From Halisarca cf. caerulea (taxonomy: Eukaryota; Porifera; Demospongiae; Chondrillida; Halisarcidae), in assembly GCA_963170055.1 (NCBI GenBank), contig CAUJGJ010000083.1, positions 1,899,101-1,963,100 on the forward strand: a stretch of DNA of 64,000 bases, read 5' to 3'. The notes under the pieces are model-generated. The model worked only from the letters and a program-made list of their open reading frames with translations. It made no database searches and was not told the DNA's origin. Each line of letters begins with the position of its first letter. Position 1 is the stretch's first letter. Position numbers and translations under genes: made by a program. Shown one piece after another: positions 14,801 through 64,000 of this stretch.

Positions 14801-17800
14801 CCATAAAATACAGTAATATGCACAGGCATATGACACAATTATTACTGTATGTACAAGTTTGTACCTACATACATACGTACATACGTACATATGTATGTAT
14901 GTTTGTACGTACTGTGATATACTGCATGTACATACGTACATGTGTGTATACATGGAGTATACATCCTATGCAAGTACGTACGTACGTACATACAAACCTC
15001 CTATTCAAGTCCACAGATAGTTGAGCTCGTAGCCTTGACATACCAGATGATACACTAAATAGGACATCCTTGGAGAGCCCTACAAATAAAGCAATATTCA
15101 AAACAGTATGTACGTATATGCACATACATACATACAGTATAGTGCGTGCCTATGTACAGTATGCTGTGAACCCACTGTGTCAGAAATATACACACCTACG
15201 TATGTATAAACAGTACATACTGTAAATAACAATTGCAGCACAAATATTTGCATGTTGTATGCAGAAAACTGGCCAAGTATGACCAAGTACGATATCCTAA
15301 CAGACGTACCACAAGCTTTTGTGATATAAAGAGAGTAGATATCTTCTATTATTCCAATAACCTTCATGATAATCTTACGATGAAACTCTTTATTCCCAGC
15401 TGCAGACTGTAAGTAGAAATGATGAGACATGCATGACTGCTTTGAGATTCACATGTGTACATACATACCATACATATGCGTACATATATGTCTACAGCAT
15501 ATTATGTCATGGTGCGGGGGCGAAAGTTGGGTGGATCAAAGAGTACCGCGGGCTTACATTCACGATGTAGCCCTGCTACTCTGATGTAGCCCAGGTCAAG
15601 GTTCTTGTCAATCTCCTGCCAGCCAAAACCCATTCATGCCTCATTAATTAGTAGTTGTCAATTGTCACATTTTGCAGTGTTTGGCTTCACCATGACACAT
15701 AATAGTTGTATCCTGCCTTGGTGTGCTACAGCAGCATAAAGTGCTAATTAATTGACCTCGGGCTGCGCCTTTGGTCAATTAATTAGCACTTTATGGCTGC
15801 TGTAGCACACCAAGGTAGGATACAACTATTACATGTTATCTACTGCATGTGCGTATGCATGTCTTACCAGAAAAGGATCACTCGATTGGAGTTGAAGGTT
15901 ACTGAACTGGTTGGCTATTTCTCCACAAACAACATTGACCTACGTAAAGCAAGTAACTAGAATTTATTTGCATACACATACAACTACATACAGTACGTAC
16001 AAACGTATACACATACGACGTATCTAAAACGATCGGACAATAACATAGTATGACTGTACATGCATGCAAAGGATACTCCAGCGAACTAGTACATTCAGGA
16101 TATATATGTATGCGCTTATACATGCATGCATGTACACACAGTATATCACATATGCATAAATAGTGTCAGTATTTGTGTAGTATAAATGACCAACCATGAA
16201 ATTGAGGATGTGTACATATGTACGTACATACATACATACATACAACCCACCAGACTCTGCTGATCTTCTAAAGAAACACTGGTAATATCTGGGTTAGGTC
16301 GTATTCTGGGAAGGAGGATGTCTAAAAAATCTTGAAAAGTGCAAGGGACTTCAGATACAGCTTCCTGCATTTTGAAAATACAATAATGATTCGGGTTTCT
16401 GGAGTGAGATTTTCAGAAATATGACATATCTAACAAATACTTGAACTGATCACTGCCCTACATATTCAGCAACTTTGCTGCATATTGTGTCCAATAAAGC
16501 GAGCACAATTGCATTTCAGATTAATTGCTGTACAATGTGCAATAGCATTTCAGCCAACTGTAGATTTACACACAACAATCTCAGTGATCCCAAAATTTAA
16601 TAATTTAATGTCTAGTACAGTTCTTAAGTACATCATTGCAACATAAAGCATCAGAATCGGCACAATGGTTGTGCTCAAAACAGTGATAATATACGTATGT
16701 GGGTGTCTATAACGGCGAACTGCACAGTATGTATGAGGAGTTTAGAGACAATGGAGTAAGTCCAGCTGCATACCTAGCCATCACATGTACTTTTGGAGTA
16801 GGCACCTTACACCCAAAATCTTCTTTTGCTAAGTGAGGTGGATGAAGGAGGATGTAGGAAGATAGAGTGAGGTGTTCTGGTGTTCAGATTGAAACTGGTA
16901 CATGGTGTGGGGTGAAGAGGGGAAGGGACTATCATTGGAAGGGGTGCAAAATTGGAGAGGTTGATCGAGCACCCATGTCCTTGGTTTACGTACAAGGTGG
17001 GCAGCATAGGTTGAGCTGTGGCATAGACTACTGGCACCCTGTCTGCCACATGCTTACCTGCAATGCTCTACCTTGCATAGGTGCTACGCATGTGAAGTGT
17101 TAGGTCTATTAATCATTGATACTAAAACATGCTTTAGCAGTGGTAGAAATAGCATTTGACCTTTGCTAGGACAATTGGCTGACCCAGTATTACATTGGCA
17201 GGACATTTTGAAGATTGGTCAGCCATTTCTGACCATCAGAGATTATGTAGGACGTACGTATGTACATGTGTACATGTGTACATGTGTACACATATATGTA
17301 CGTATGTATGTACGTAATACAAAAGAATTTTTAGCACTAAACCTTGAGATAGGCAAAACAAATTGGCATTCGACTGTAATAGCCAATTATGGAGACTCAG
17401 CTCTCAGTTTTGTAGTCAGCCAAATGGCTGACCCAACTCAATTTTGGTCAGCCATATTTATGTTTAGCTCGGACATTTATAAGTAATACTGAAGCTTCCC
17501 CCAAAAAGTTAATCCTAGATAGACCCCTGCATGTAAGGTTAGGCAGGGGTTTCTGGATGGCAAGGTGTTTCCAGACAACGGCAAATTTATGGTTCTATCT
17601 TTAGAGAATGAATACAATTTAAGTCAACACAAGTATATTATAAATATATAAGCCGCCTTACCTTTATGCTATCTGTTTGGCTATAAAATAGTCTTTGCTA
17701 TCTAGAGTTAGAATAATAAATGAACCAGTGTCTGGAAACACCTTGCCATCCGGAACCCCCCCCCCTCCCCCCACCTTACCCAGGCTTACTATATTATTGC

Positions 17801-18378
17801 ATACGTAAGGGAAAGTGGGGTAATTTGGAACGGTGGGTAATTGGAACAGTCAGGCCATAGACCCTGCAACAATGTTGTAGGGTCTATGGTCAGGCCAAAA
17901 GCAGTGTCAACCACAAGCTACATCCACTATTTCTCGTCTTCATTGTCTCTATGAAGAGGGAGTTCGGTAGTAGCAAGGATGGTTGGGCAACTTATTCTCA
18001 ACAGAATTTACAGGACTTGGTCCAAATTACCATAGTGTTCCAAATTGCCCCACTTTACCTTGCGTATATGCATAAGAAAATAAACTATTCGTATGATTAA
18101 TACGAGATTGTTCATCACTCTTGTGTGTATGCAAGAAGGATATATGGTAGCAGGCAGAGTAGCAGGTACGTTACGTTCGCCAATAATGCAGTCTCTCGTG
18201 ACGATCTGTGTACTTATGCAACTACGGCAGTATCTAATCTTACCTGGAGAGGAATAAGCGAAGGACCTGTGTCATCTCTTGCATTTCTTCGATATTCTTC
18301 ATCTGAATCAGTCTCCTCTTCTGAGTCAGCATCAAAAATGCTCGGAAACTCAGCCTTACGGGCCAAAGAGACAGCCAT
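3083..18378 (-). CDS. CCDC87: CCDC87 homologue (coiled-coil domain-containing protein 87), 20 coding exons
   Basis: Exons, 5' to 3': 18378-18244, 16364-16251, 15939-15868, 15406-15310, 15079-14998, 14484-14295, 13860-13768 (donor uncertain), 13409-13221, 12440-12238, 11969-11888, 11680-11645, 11454-11243, 11049-10335, 10060-9496, 9111-9077, 7979-7860, 7249-7138, 6420-6359, 5170-5090, 3187-3083. They total 3,300 nt (1,099 aa plus TAA), and every junction keeps phase with GT-AG sites. Blocks match vertebrate CCDC87 in order, as I remember it: STSMPELRDN (about residue 328), LPPLLL, the TTLQHDHMEF region before 740, STINTDDFFRFVMSKQSDYL (830-849), AKMDMAVKYTS, LEKFEETASRPNRFFK, and EKMKKDQTEMLYCLQQDRR at the C-terminus. 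Acidic runs lie near residues 17-29 and 857-866, and a charged, probably coiled-coil stretch at 866-890. The start is the ATG before AVSLARKAEF. The mammalian protein is linked to sperm/acrosome function; that role here is inference. At about 1,100 aa it is longer than the human protein (about 850 aa) because of a low-complexity middle. Confidence 0.88.
3574..3694. repeat. Long inverted repeat (hairpin) in the last CCDC87 intron
   Basis: Arms of about 40 nt at 3574-3614 and 3655-3694 are near-complementary (left arm starts tagttaagacataggc, right arm ends gcctatgtcttaacta). The centre is about 40 nt. This looks like a small MITE or folded non-autonomous element. It has no coding capacity. Confidence 0.7.
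4201..4232. repeat. Short perfect hairpin
   Basis: The arms ttcccagaccca and tgggtctgggaa flank a loop of about 8 nt. It lies just left of the MITE at 4257. Confidence 0.6.
4257..4469. mobile_element. MITE with long terminal inverted repeats, TACCGTA ends
   Basis: The terminal arms are about 40 nt. The left begins taccgtagacgaggaaattt and contains cataatttttgc; the right contains gcaaaaattatg and ends cacatacggta. The arms match with a few differences. It lies in the last CCDC87 intron and has no ORF. Confidence 0.75.
4613..5026. mobile_element. MITE, TACAGTGGACTCC ends with internal TATAAAGAAC repeats
   Basis: The left end tacagtggactccacttc and right end caggagtcgactgta are inverted copies. 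The interior repeats the motif tataaagaac on both sides. This is a non-autonomous element of about 414 bp in the last CCDC87 intron. Confidence 0.7.
5346..5509. mobile_element. MITE, TACAGTGGAATCTCT ends (copy 1 of a pair)
   Basis: The left terminus tacagtggaatctctataa and right terminus tacagaggttccactgta form about 26-nt inverted repeats with two mismatches. The interior (cattctctctaattcgacca, then gtcacttgataatccaac) is shared with the element at 6027, so these are two copies of one family. Confidence 0.8.
6027..6212. mobile_element. MITE, TACAGTGAAATCTCT ends (copy 2 of a pair)
   Basis: The left end tacagtgaaatctctgtac and right end ggattagagagttttcactg plus ta are inverted repeats. The interior parallels the 5346-5509 element (ctctctaatccgaca, gtcactctgtgatccaac). 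Both lie within CCDC87 introns. Confidence 0.75.
11792..11880. repeat. (CA)n microsatellite
   Basis: A nearly pure CA run of about 89 bp between two CCDC87 exons (11888-11969 and 11645-11680). It ends only 8 nt from the exon's donor side. Confidence 0.98.
12769..13191. mobile_element. Composite inverted-repeat element, copy 1, with nested insertion
   Basis: It is homologous throughout to 15501-15831. Shared landmarks are gtcatggtgcgg, aaagttgggtgga, gtagccctgctactc, gttgtatcctgccttggtg and the hairpin built from caattaattagcacttta. This copy is longer because a palindrome (13003-13088) sits in the left arm of the hairpin. It lies in a CCDC87 intron and has no coding capacity. Confidence 0.8.
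13003..13088. mobile_element. Nested 86-bp palindromic element
   Basis: Two perfect 22-nt inverted arms lie at 13003-13024 (begins tagtccagccagctgtgacc) and 13067-13088 (ends cacagctggctggacta). The sequence is absent at the equivalent point of the second copy of the host element near 15735, which supports a later insertion. Confidence 0.75.
14660..14815. mobile_element. MITE, TACCGTATGTTATAG ends
   Basis: The left end is taccgtatgttatagagtat, then aagtcgca. The right end is gcgacttataccccataaaa, then tacagta. They are inverted repeats of about 28 nt with mismatches. It lies in a CCDC87 intron and has no ORF. Confidence 0.65.
15501..15831. mobile_element. Composite inverted-repeat element, copy 2
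   Basis: Left module: 15501-15700, bounded by attatgtcatggtg and its inverse caccatgacacataat. Right module: 15700-15831, a near-perfect hairpin with about 58-nt arms (one substitution and one single-base indel seen) around a loop of about 14 nt. It is homologous to 12769-13191. It lies in a CCDC87 intron. Confidence 0.8.
17545..17760. mobile_element. MITE-like inverted repeat, GGGGTTTCTGGATGG ends
   Basis: The left arm ggggtttctggatggcaagg and right arm ccttgccatccggaaccccc are about 32-nt inverted repeats around an AT-rich centre. It lies in the first CCDC87 intron. Confidence 0.7.
17801..18067. mobile_element. MITE, AAAGTGGGGTAATTTGGAAC ends
   Basis: The left end atacgtaagg, then aaagtggggtaatttggaac, is mirrored at the right by gttccaaattgccccacttt, then ccttgcgtat. 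An internal hairpin (ccatagaccctgcaaca against tgttgtagggtctatgg, one mismatch) lies at about 17865-17901. It is in the first CCDC87 intron, just downstream of exon 1. Confidence 0.75.
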
Positions 18379-18440
18379 TTTTCCCTTTTCGGTTTCCTTG
18401 ACAACCAAAAATTCTGCCGTATTACATGTAAACATAGAAG

Positions 18441-18572
18441 TACAGTGAGAGCTCTGTTTCAAGTCCAAGAGTGGAAATCAGTATATAAACTTCTGTTATA
18501 AGATGAAAGTGTCCTAAGATGAAAATTTACGAGTGGTCCCTTGAGTTTCGTCTTATAAGAAGCTCTACTATA
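18441..18572. mobile_element. MITE just upstream of the CCDC87 start
   Basis: The left end tacagtgagagctctgtttc and right end gtcttataagaagctctact, then ata, are diverged inverted repeats. Its near edge is 63 bp upstream of the CCDC87 ATG, so it lies in the likely 5' UTR or promoter. Confidence 0.55.
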
Positions 18573-19324
18573 TATATATACTCTACTTTTTATCTTTATA
18601 GCGATGATTTAAATTATACGTCATATAATTGGACATTATAATGTGCAGTTGCATGCAGTTATAGACTGAAATGCAATTGTCTAGCTATATGCATAGCTAT
18701 AATGGATGATCAATTATCTGAACATACACAGAACATACTTGTTGCATAGCAATGGCTAGCATAGATTCTGTACTATTTGGTATGACCATTCAGCTGAGTG
18801 TATATATAACATGTGAAAGAAACGTGCATGGAAAATACACAAGAAGAGGCACATGCAGGTATAATGATTTTCAAAGGAAGTACTGTATACGTACGTTAAG
18901 TCAGCTACTTGCATTTTACATACATGTGCTTTAATTGGAAATACATACGTACAGTAATACCTCAGCCTCTATTCCAAACTTCTTAGTATTATGCATATGC
19001 ATGCAGAAAGCACTTTCTGATCGATTATTGCTTGCATGAGATGTTCTCATTTCAGGGGTTAAAGCTGTTCTATATCACGGTATAGCGAAGTATTCAGCTA
19101 GTTCCATGCAGTACATGTATGCATGTGCCCATAATATTATATAGCCATAGAGAAGGGTATGTCTGCATACAATTCAAGCTAGGGTCTATAGCTGGATCAA
19201 TCACACATCAAGGGTCAAAACTCAAGTCCACTGTCGACAAATTCCTACATAAACTATATTCATTGAAAGCATTACATGCACTATACAGCTGATCATCATA
19301 TTCATGAACCATGCATGCAGTATA

Positions 19325-19503
19325 TACAGTCATGACTGGGTTATCCGACACAGTTTGTAGCCAATATATTTGCTGGATAACAGAGGTTGCTGGATAAGTG
19401 AGGCAGATTTGTGTACATGAAGATAGTTAATGTTGCTGAATTGATGGTTGGATAAATCAGGTTTCTGGATAACTCAAGTCCGGATAACCCAGGCGTGACT
19501 GTA
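19325..19503. mobile_element. MITE, TACAGTCATGACTGGGTTATCC ends
   Basis: The left end (tacagtcatgactgggttat, then ccgaca) and right end (ccggataacccaggcgtgac, then tgta) are inverted repeats flanked by TA. The interior repeats the motif gctggataa. A diverged relative begins at 38872. Confidence 0.8.
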
Positions 19504-19762
19504 TTATGTACATTTTCACAATTGCATGCTCATAATATTATGCAAAATTCCTTTTCAATTGCAACAATAAAATTATAATTTTCGATCACTAATGCATTTA
19601 GTATTGGCAGTCCAATATATTATATATATAGTACACCCAAATGCCTGGACTGGACTTGGTCTGTACATATGCATGCAGAGCATGCATGGTATGTATAAAT
19701 TAATGCAACTAACTGCATGCAGTGTATATAATTATTGTTGATCTGGGCCTGGCATGCATATA

Positions 19763-19926
19763 TACAGTCAAACTCTGTTAGTAAGTACTCCTGGATAGCG
19801 AGTACTCATTGCTCTGTCCCTGCCTCATGTAATACCATTGAAAGCACCTTGGATAGTAAGTACCTCTGATAGTAAGTACTTATTTTTCCTTCCCTTGAGG
19901 GTACTTACTATCCAAGTTCTACTGTA
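19763..19926. mobile_element. MITE, TACAGTCAAACTCTGTTAGTAAG ends
   Basis: The left end tacagtcaaactctgttagt and the right end ccaagttctactgta, preceded by gtacttactat, are inverted repeats. The interior repeats agtaagtac. A partial relative lies near 51976 (tacagtcaaactcagttatg). Confidence 0.8.
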
Positions 19927-20708
19927 TATTATACTATATATATTCGCGATCTGCTGGTGTATGGTTAGCGTTATATAGAGTTCCCTAGCTATATACAATG
20001 GAAATTAGTCTCGTTCCCATGCATGCAGCCCCACTTCCAGCCACCATTTTATTCTACCGGGAAGGCGAGAATAAAATGGCGGCCGGAAGTTGGTCTGCCG
20101 GGTACAAGACTAAATGGAAATTAGATAACGAGAAACCCCAGCTGTATAGCTAGGGTGCATTAATTTATATAGTTCTTGTTATAAAAGTATGAAGTTAGTA
20201 TGTTGTATAGATATATGCATATTCACAGAAATTGTATAACTCTTGTTAACTATATACTATATATATTATATATATAAGCATGCAATATTTCTTGTTAAGC
20301 GACTGCCATTGCATGTATTGGTTTAACGTGGGCTGGAGCTAGATCTATAGAGTTGCATCGATCAATCAGCATGCATGCATTACAGTAATTCTATAATTAT
20401 ACTAATTTATACATATATATATTGTATATTAACAATACTATACAGTATGGCATACATGGTATATATATTATGGTAAAATGCATGTGAATCCCCTATATAT
20501 CTACATCATGCAAGAATAATTCTAGAGCTATGGGGTTGTGTATAGCAGAGGCTTGGCGCGAGTGGAGTTGCATATCTGTCTACCTAGTGCATGCATGCAT
20601 GAGCCAACTAGAGTAGTGGTGGTGCATGTGCTATACCCCGTGCACATGCACATACAGCACATGTACCAAACATGCACATACTGTACCAATGGGGTGTGTG
20701 TGTGTGTG

Positions 20709-21045
20709 CTGGTGGCTTAGTGGGCTGCTGATGCGACTACAAGAGCTGAGTTATGGGATGGACTATAAGGTCTAATCCCAGTGATGGCGTTTCTGGCCTT
20801 TTTTCTCTGCACCCCCTACCACCACCAAGAGAGAAGAGTGAAGAAGGCCCACTACAGCCACCAAAAGAATTGAACATTGCATGATTGAATATTTGACACT
20901 TATAATAACAATTAACAATGTAGTATGTTTGTTTGTTTGTTTGTTGATTCTGTACTTGTGATTACTGGGCCACCTGAAAAGTAGCCATGGCTAAGTGGGT
21001 GTCCCAGTCTAAATAATCCAGTCCAATCCAATCCAATAATAATAT
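20709..21045 (+). mobile_element. tRNA-derived SINE, copy 1
   Basis: The head resembles an RNA polymerase III promoter: box A-like tggcttagtgg (20713-20723) and box B-like ggtctaatcc (20769-20778), about 45 nt apart. The body (ctgcaccccctaccaccac, cccactacagccaccaaaag, attactgggcc) and an AAT/ATT-rich tail are shared with the sequence at 36320. Both ends are approximate. Confidence 0.6.
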
Positions 21046-21809
21046 TATTGCTACAACGCACACAGACATGCATAAAACTAATAATGAAAATGTTATTATT
21101 ATTATTATTACTTCATTCTTTATAACATAGTTTATACCTACCATGCAAATGCAATATTGTAGCAGTGTTCTATGGAAGTGATATTCGTACCAACAACAAA
21201 ACTACTGTAAATCTCCATGGTAACAAGGAAACATAAAAATTAAATAGTACAAGTCAACGAACCAAACTCAATATACAAGTTTATCTACAACATGCAAGCA
21301 AAAAAACCAACAAAATCATCCATTAAACCTGTGCAAAACTGCTATATCAGTTACAGGGAATAATATAATTAATTTTGTACACCTCAAGTTAGTCCATGAT
21401 ATTCATTGGTATGGATGATAAGAAACTAAGCAGGGATAGAAAGAAGATAGAGATGTTGTTTATACTCGTGCAATGTAGGTGTGGTAGCCACAACATACAT
21501 GTGGTTGGTTGCATGCCGTGAGAGCCAAACGTTTAGGGATTAAACTATTCCAGGTTCAGAATATTGAAGACTATTGTGATTCTTTAAATGGTAGGAGCTG
21601 AGTCCTTATGAACGTGATCCCAAAAATAGTATGCATTTTTTATACACAAAAATGGTGAGAGCAAGATGGTCACTGATATAATCTTGGGCTTCAAAAGACA
21701 CCAGAACATATGATGCAAGATCTTTGGGCTTGCTGCAGCTCTATTGTTAGGTGTTAGGGTTAGTCTAAGAGTTGGGTTAGGGGCATATATTCTTGTGATA
21801 AACTAGTTA

Positions 21810-62158
<40,349 letters not shown>

Positions 62159-63007
62159 TCTCAACAGATTCCAGCCTTCGAAGGAAAACGTATTTACGGG
62201 TTACTCATTGGGGGAACAGCTTATGCACATGGCTGAACTTTACCTCTTGATCCAAGTTAGATCAGTGTACAACAGTAAACTTCTGTGTAGTTTGAGCAAA
62301 GAAAGAAGGGGCTCTTGCTTCACGCTAAAAGGCAAACGCAGATCGAAACGCATTCAGTCACGAGAAAAAGGCTAGACACGTGACAACCACGCCCAACAAA
62401 ATTACGTATATATACGAAATTGTAAAAACTTTTCAATAATATAACTTAACAGTCACTTTTTGCTTTAATTTGTCGGGCAAACTTAATTTGAAACCCTTGT
62501 GCTCGGTCTCTTTGTAATTCATATACTTTCATTAATTTTGAATCCCAACCTCCCATGGATTATATTATATTCAAGCTTCTTTGCACAGATCTGCGCATGC
62601 ACTAAAAAACTTTATTGCAATCAATTGCATGTATTGGACAGCTGTATGTGTATACATAGCACTTGTAGTGAGACTCACACCTCAACATATTTTAATTATA
62701 ACTTCATGCATGAGCATTAAATCAATATTTCATTCAGAGTTCAAAAATCTATTGAGAGGCAACCTCGGATGTACGCAATGATATAAACAATGATTTATGA
62801 TTCATTATGTAATTATTTTCACTTTCAAATTTTCTATTTACAACAAATTACTAAAAAGTGGTAATGTTGCTGTCAGTGATTGCACATTTAATTATTAATA
62901 CAGTTACATTACAACAAAAAATATTACACAGCAAGAAGGAACATTTGGATTATAATGAACTTTGTCTATGTCAGTCAAACAGTGGCAGTTGGTCTCACAA
63001 TCTTAGA
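62159..63007. other. Intergenic region between SLC26A11 start and bHLH stop
   Basis: It should hold the SLC26A11 promoter (right after 62158) and the bHLH 3' UTR. A minus-strand AATAAA (tttatt at 62611-62616) is a possible bHLH polyadenylation signal, about 390 nt past the stop. No further coding exon is visible. Confidence 0.45.
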
Positions 63008-63985
63008 CTAGTGTAGCAATAAAGAATTCTCTGTGTTGGTTTGGCTCCATGAAACAGGAGTCATCTCTGGATATCCATAGGATTGTGATGATGGTGTCAT
63101 TGGCGGTACTCCAATTGTCTGAGGTGGTAAAGTGCGATAGGAAGTTGAAAATGAGGCCAGTGAACTATGGTGGATATTGACTACAACAGAGTCACTACTA
63201 GCCCTAGACATTGTCTGTGGCCCATACTGTTGGAGATGACTGTTTACAGATGATGCGGTTCCACTGGCTGTTCTTGGTACTGGAAGCTGATAGCCATTCT
63301 GAGATTGAGGAGCAGGAGAATATGCTAAATCACTGTCTGAAGATTGGTAGGACATGGGACTGTACGGTTGAGACTGAGAACCACTGTAACATGCATTATG
63401 GTAGTCATAAGGAGGGGGACTATGATCAGGTAGTAGATTGTTAAAGGATGTCGTTGTATCAAAACTGTATCTTCGGTTTGTCATGCTGGAGGTAGCAGGA
63501 AGGTTAAGATCCCGGCCTTGCATCGCCTGATGTTCTCTGAGCAATCCAGCCAGATCGTTAATATAAGCACAAGCGAGCTTTAGCGTGTCGATCTTCGAAA
63601 GCTTTCTGTTTGAAGGATAAGCAGGGACCAGTTCTCTTAGCATATCAAAAGCATTGTTGACCGCATGCATGCGATTTCTCTCCCTCGTATTAGCAGCTAC
63701 GCGACGCACTCTCTTCTTCGGATTCTCCTCGTCACTTTCTTCCGAGCTGGAGCGTGCGTAAGGACTACCGTTGCTTCTATACGAGTTGCACCGATTGTGT
63801 TTCATCTTTCCACTTGGGCTGTTACGAGACAGAGATTTCCGACTGCAGGGGTCAGTCGTACTGCACGATTTGTGCCTTTCCTGAACGTCAGCGTCGGTTG
63901 AGGTGCAGGTCGGCAGCGAATTTGAAGTCGCACCGACACTAGTTGGTTGGTCCTTGGCAGAAGGGTTTCTTTTGTCCATGCCCAT
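63008..63985 (-). CDS. Group A basic helix-loop-helix transcription factor
   Basis: An uninterrupted 325-codon frame. The N-terminus is Ser-rich with an acidic patch (SSSEESDEENPK) before the bHLH domain at residues 92-148 (about 63712-63542). The basic region RVAANTRERNRMHAVNNAF keeps the E-box-reading Glu and the flanking Arg of class A factors. Helix 1 is FDMLRELVP, the loop contains PSNRKLSK, and helix 2 is IDTLKLACAYINDLAGLL. The pattern is that of the atonal/neurogenin-paraxis-twist superfamily; I cannot place it in one subfamily. The C-terminal 170 residues are rich in Ser, Pro, Gln and Tyr, typical of an activation region. It is expected to bind CANNTG sites as a dimer with an E-protein. 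The ATG directly follows ctgacag, a good splice acceptor, so a further 5' exon may lie beyond the right edge. Confidence 0.85.
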   Translation of the reverse strand: MGMDKRNPSAKDQPTSVGATSNSLPTCTSTDADVQERHKSCSTTDPCSRKSLSRNSPSGKMKHNRCNSYRSNGSPYARSSSEESDEENPKKRVRRVAANTRERNRMHAVNNAFDMLRELVPAYPSNRKLSKIDTLKLACAYINDLAGLLREHQAMQGRDLNLPATSSMTNRRYSFDTTTSFNNLLPDHSPPPYDYHNACYSGSQSQPYSPMSYQSSDSDLAYSPAPQSQNGYQLPVPRTASGTASSVNSHLQQYGPQTMSRASSDSVVVNIHHSSLASFSTSYRTLPPQTIGVPPMTPSSQSYGYPEMTPVSWSQTNTENSLLLH

Positions 63986-64000
63986 CTGTCAGACAAGTAG

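Larger units (their letters stand above)
18379..21809. other. Intergenic region between CCDC87 start and SLC26A11 end
   Basis: No coding exon is supportable on either strand. The interval must contain the CCDC87 promoter/5' UTR and the 3' UTR of the SLC26A11-like gene. It holds inverted-repeat elements at 18441, 19325 and 19763 and a SINE at 20709. I see no clear core promoter motif. Confidence 0.5.

Overview
This is eukaryotic, intron-rich DNA, almost certainly from an animal. The evidence is the domain set: a group A bHLH factor, an SLC26 transporter with a STAS domain, a CCDC87 homologue and a kelch protein. Introns are GT-AG, and there are dense CA/TG microsatellites, many small inverted-repeat elements and a tRNA-derived SINE family. 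The mix of ancient animal families and the divergence of the CCDC87 copy suggest an early-branching animal such as a sponge. That is inference; no species can be assigned from the sequence alone. All family assignments rest on remembered family sequences, not on a search.

Layout. (1) About 91-1842, plus strand: the 3' end of a kelch-repeat gene whose start lies left of the window. (2) 18378-3083, minus strand: a CCDC87 homologue that I assembled as 20 coding exons with consistent phase, giving 1,099 aa. It converges on the kelch gene. (3) 18379-21809: intergenic DNA with two inverted-repeat elements and a SINE. (4) 62158-21810, minus strand: an SLC26A11-like anion transporter in 20 coding exons, one of them tentative, giving about 708 aa over 40 kb. 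Its introns hold most of the microsatellites in the window. (5) 62159-63007: intergenic. (6) 63985-63008, minus strand: a bHLH transcription factor in one uninterrupted reading frame, possibly preceded by an exon beyond the right edge.

The three minus-strand genes lie head to tail and have unrelated roles (a structural protein probably tied to cilia or sperm, an anion transporter, a transcription factor), so I see no operon-like system. Most of the remaining DNA is intron and repeat. Several inverted-repeat families share the same TACAGT-type ends. One composite element occurs twice, and one copy carries a second palindrome nested inside it. I found no transposase, CRISPR array, rRNA gene or intact tRNA gene.
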